Shown here: positions 61,633-64,000 of the stretch, in pieces
Layout: every line of letters begins with the position of its first letter
Numbering within the stretch: the stretch's first letter is position 1
Assembly (NCBI GenBank): GCA_052034005.1
Contig: JBPOJB010000012.1
Span: 124,001 to 188,000 of the forward strand
Reading direction: 5' to 3'
Origin: JAAYDI01 sp052034005
GTDB taxonomy: Bacteria; Planctomycetota; Planctomycetia; Pirellulales; Pirellulaceae
Length of the DNA stretch: 64,000 bases
Notes under the pieces: generated by a model
Told to the model about the DNA's origin: nothing
Databases searched by the model: none
What the model saw: only the letters and a program-made list of their open reading frames with translations
Translations under genes and position numbers: made by a program

Positions 61633-61650
61633 CGGCAGCGTCGGCTGCCG
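61633..61650. terminator. Hairpin downstream of tRNA-His
   Basis: CGGCAGC / GCTGCCG, a 7-bp perfect stem with loop GTCG, about 45 nt past the tRNA 3' end on the minus strand. It may mark the end of the tRNA transcript. Confidence 0.35.
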
Positions 61651-61686
61651 CCGCGTGTTGACGCAGCCGTCAAGTGGTCTATCCAC

Positions 61687-61707
61687 GGATGAGGGGTGGA
61701 TGAGGGG
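61687..61707. repeat. 10-bp duplication of the tRNA-His 3' end
   Basis: GGATGAGGGG occurs at 61687-61696 and again at 61698-61707, separated by one T. The right copy lies inside the tRNA acceptor/T-arm and the left copy lies mostly just beyond it. Confidence 0.6.
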
Positions 61708-61769
61708 ACTCGAACCCCCGACACCTGGATCCACAATCCAGTGCTCTAACCGGCTGAGCTACATCCACC
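61695..61769 (-). tRNA. tRNA-His (GTG anticodon)
   Basis: Read on the minus strand it folds into a complete cloverleaf. The acceptor is GTGGATG/CATCCAC, the D-stem GCTC/GAGC, the anticodon stem CTGGA/TCCAG with loop TTGTGGA, and the T-stem GGGGG/CCCCT with loop TTCGAGT. The extra 5' G (position -1, at 61769) and discriminator C73 are the special marks of tRNA-His. CCA is not encoded. Confidence 0.95.
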
Positions 61770-61927
61770 GCGGGCAGACGACCAGTGTAGTCGCGTTCGG
61801 AAAAACGGTCAACGGAGCGGGCGTCCAGGCGGGAGGCGCGGAGGTGTGCCGGGTTGTGGGGGTTGGGGCCGGGCCGGGCGGTCGGAACGACGGGCTGGGC
61901 GACGATCCCACGCGACCGGCTGGAAGC

Positions 61928-62722
61928 CTATGGGACATGGGTGCGGAAGGGGAACGACGCGTCGATTGGGGCGGCGGAGAGTTCGACCAGGAACGCCGCC
62001 AGACGCTCCACCAGCAGCTCCATCAGCCGGCGGCCCTTCTCCGCCGTCGCCTTGTGCGGGAACCCGACGCCCGCATTGGTCGTCAGCAGGTGCCAGGGCC
62101 GCGTGATGGAAACCCACCCCCGCCGCATCGCCTCGAACCGCGGCTCGGCCGGCGTGCCGTCGTCGGCCGCCAGCGTGCCGTCCGCGCGACGCAGCACCAG
62201 GTCCGGCAAGAAGGCCAACGCCAACGACGTCTCCATCTCGCCCGCATGATCGTCCCGATACTCGAAGATGTTCGCATACTCGTCGTCGAACATCTGGTAC
62301 CAATTGCACAGGAACAAGTGCGTCTTCGACTTGCCGCACAACTCGCGGAGCACCATCTTGATCTCATTGCCACCGTGGCTGTTGAGCAACACGATCTTGC
62401 GGATCCCGCTGCGTTCCAGCGATTCCACCAGGTCGACGATCACGGCCTGGAGCGTGGAGGGGTTGAGGTTCATCGCCAACGGCATCTCGTGCATGTTGGT
62501 TTGCGTGCCGTACGGGATGGTCGGCAGCAGCACGATGTTCGCGCCCCGCGCATAGGCCGCCTCACAGACCTTCTCGCCCACCAGATCCGCCTCGAACATG
62601 TCCATGCCATAGGGCAAGTGCAGGTTGTGCGGTTCCGTCGCGCCCAGCGGAAGCACCGCCACCTCGTACCGATGGGCCTTCGTATGCGTGTAGTTCGTCT
62701 CGGCAAGCATCCACGGGCGCAT
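61928..62722 (-). CDS. Creatininase-family amidohydrolase
   Basis: A 264-residue cytoplasmic metalloenzyme. Metal ligands are recognisable: Glu30 and His35/Asp41 in LPLGATEPHNLHLPYGMD, His in LLNSHGGNE, and Glu in DDHAGEMETSLAL. Family members hydrolyse cyclic amides (creatinine, formamide of riboflavin or F420 precursors, mycofactocin precursor); the substrate here is unknown. AGGAGA lies about 7 nt upstream of the ATG. It follows the leucine-rich-repeat gene by 41 nt. Confidence 0.87.
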   Translation of the reverse strand: MRPWMLAETNYTHTKAHRYEVAVLPLGATEPHNLHLPYGMDMFEADLVGEKVCEAAYARGANIVLLPTIPYGTQTNMHEMPLAMNLNPSTLQAVIVDLVESLERSGIRKIVLLNSHGGNEIKMVLRELCGKSKTHLFLCNWYQMFDDEYANIFEYRDDHAGEMETSLALAFLPDLVLRRADGTLAADDGTPAEPRFEAMRRGWVSITRPWHLLTTNAGVGFPHKATAEKGRRLMELLVERLAAFLVELSAAPIDASFPFRTHVP

Positions 62723-62763
62723 GATTGTCTCCTGGGGAAGCATTTCGTGGTTGTAGGAGTCGC

Positions 62764-64000
62764 TTACTTCAACTTGGACAGGCGTTTCTTGAGGTCCTCC
62801 AAGGCGGCCGGGGTGACGGCCGTGCCGCTCACATCCAGTTGCTCCAGGTTGCGGAGCGCCGCGAGCGCGGTGAGCCCGCGGTCCGTAACCTGCGTACCGG
62901 TGAGCCAGAGCACTTTGAGCCGGGTGAGCCGTGCGAGCTTCGGCAGGTCGCCGTCGCCCACGGCGGTCTGCGACAAGTCGAGCTCTTCGAGCTGGCGGAA
63001 CATGCCCACCGTGTCCAAAGCTGCGGCCGTGATCCGCGTCTTCTCCAGGCTCAATTGGCTGAGCTGCTGAGCGGCCGTGAAGTTCGCCAGGCCTTCATCG
63101 CCCGCCGCCGTGAACGACAGGTCGAGCCATCGCAACTGGTCCAGGCCGCGCAGCCGACTCAGCCCGGCATCGGTGACTTGCGAGTGGCCCAGGCACAGGC
63201 TCCGCACGTGGCGGTCCACAAACACCAGATCCTGGTCGGTGACGTCGAGCGAATCGCCATACAACCGATCCAGTTCGCCGTAACCCCGACCGATCTCGCG
63301 GCTCAACGTCTGCGACCCGCCCACGCCCCGATAGATGGTCCGCAGGTAGTTGATCAGCGGCTGTGCCAGCCGGCCGCCGTCGGCGTCCATGAAGAAGTGG
63401 GCGAGTCCCGCGCACTGGCTGTAGAGCTTCGCGACATCCGCGTCCTTCTGCACCTGCTGGCGTCCGTACCCGACCAGCGTCTCGAGCGGCACGTAGTACC
63501 CCTCATTCAACCGCCGATACCGTGCATATTGGAGCCGATCCGCATCCACGCCGCCGACCGTCCAGTAGTCGCCGTGATCGATAAGCGATTCCATGTACTG
63601 TGCGATGCCTTCCACAATCCAGAAGTTGTCCTGTTCGCCCACTTGCAGCGCGGCCTGGCCGCTTTCCTGGAAGAACTGGTGGGTCGCCTCGTGAACCCAG
63701 GTGGTGTGCGCCGCATCGTCACCGGCGTAGAAGAACGCGACCTTGTGGCTCTGGGCATAGTACCCAATGCTCATCTCGATCTGCGGCTCGAATCGGCTGA
63801 GTTCCTGCACGTAATTCTCACGGTCCTTGAAGAGGACGACGGCGAACGTGCGATCCGGGCCGAGTGACACGTCCTGGCCGTTGAACCGCGCCGCGAGCCT
63901 GCCGGGCACCGTCCAGTACTCGTAGAACAACTGCTGCCAGGCCGAGTGGACCCGTTCGAGGTATTCCGCCACCTGCCGCGCGGCCCGCACATTGAGGTTG
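62764..64000 (-). CDS. DUF1570-like metalloprotease/leucine-rich-repeat protein (5' end outside window)
   Basis: At least 409 residues; the frame runs open through the right edge of the window, so the N-terminus is missing. A zinc-protease-like motif, TTWVHEATHQFF, lies about 100 residues in, with WIVEGIAQYME after it. The C-terminal 150 residues are leucine-rich repeats of about 24 residues (LDQLRWLDLSFT, LEELDLSQT, LKVLWLTGTQVTDRGL, LEQLDVSGTAVT), the typical planctomycete LRR type. It may be a secreted peptidase with an LRR binding arm. Confidence 0.82.
   Translation of the reverse strand, partial: NLNVRAARQVAEYLERVHSAWQQLFYEYWTVPGRLAARFNGQDVSLGPDRTFAVVLFKDRENYVQELSRFEPQIEMSIGYYAQSHKVAFFYAGDDAAHTTWVHEATHQFFQESGQAALQVGEQDNFWIVEGIAQYMESLIDHGDYWTVGGVDADRLQYARYRRLNEGYYVPLETLVGYGRQQVQKDADVAKLYSQCAGLAHFFMDADGGRLAQPLINYLRTIYRGVGGSQTLSREIGRGYGELDRLYGDSLDVTDQDLVFVDRHVRSLCLGHSQVTDAGLSRLRGLDQLRWLDLSFTAAGDEGLANFTAAQQLSQLSLEKTRITAAALDTVGMFRQLEELDLSQTAVGDGDLPKLARLTRLKVLWLTGTQVTDRGLTALAALRNLEQLDVSGTAVTPAALEDLKKRLSKLK

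Noticed and set aside
61471..61694. Possible mobile-element remnant beside tRNA-His
   Set aside because: No integrase, inverted repeats or foreign composition was seen; only the 10-bp duplication remains, and it is reported separately.

Overview
The window is about 64 kb of high-GC DNA from a bacterium of the phylum Planctomycetota, most likely class Planctomycetia (Pirellulales-like). The evidence is the gene content: a prepilin-like DUF1559 protein followed by a small lipoprotein, a ThuA-DUF1080 fusion, Tat-exported Gfo/Idh/MocA oxidoreductases, a DUF362 protein, a PEP-CTERM protein and a tyrosine-rich mini-protein ending in a planctomycete-type HFILDVF tail. No phage, insertion sequence, CRISPR array or rRNA was seen. 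One tRNA gene (His) is present.

Region 1 (1-9.5 kb) is housekeeping: a PDZ protein, a sugar-phosphate isomerase-like protein, SppA, an overlapping ECF sigma / anti-sigma / secreted-protein triad, RlmN, a nucleoside deoxyribosyltransferase-like protein, an M50 membrane metalloprotease and an SGNH-like hydrolase. Region 2 (9.5-10.2 kb) is a 500-bp control region driving a 39-residue lysine-rich histone-H1-like protein that ends at a strong hairpin.

Region 3 (10.2-28.3 kb, all minus strand) is a complete 14-gene complex I operon, nuoA to nuoN, behind a recognisable TTGACC-17-TAGGAT promoter. It continues without a break into three more genes: a sigma-54-activator-like AAA+ protein that has lost its key motifs, a pseudo-receiver-like protein with Glu where the phospho-Asp should be, and an Mrp/NBP35 Fe-S carrier ATPase. 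Mitochondria use an Mrp relative (Ind1/NUBPL) to assemble complex I, so this tail could be a dedicated assembly and control module. It is the strongest candidate here for an undescribed system.

Region 4 (28.4-38 kb) holds an M20 deacylase, the Tyr-rich mini-protein, an SDR epimerase, a two-copy protease/pseudoprotease with PDZ domains, two ABC-2 exporter modules and an F420/NADP-type oxidoreductase. Region 5 (38-60 kb) is a carbohydrate-use accessory region: DUF1559 protein plus lipoprotein, a TIM-barrel glycosidase-like protein, a tandem alpha/beta hydrolase, a 2-hydroxyacid dehydrogenase, a cupin, a beta-helix/PKD protein, a CBM9-like protein, a GH36-like enzyme with an NPCBM domain, two Gfo/Idh/MocA proteins, ThuA-DUF1080, a cysteine-rich Tat lipoprotein, DUF362 and a condensation-fold acyltransferase. 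The oxidoreductase plus DUF1080 combination fits periplasmic 3-keto-glycoside chemistry. Region 6 (60-64 kb) has a PEP-CTERM protein, tRNA-His, a creatininase-family amidohydrolase and an incomplete DUF1570-like/leucine-rich-repeat protein.
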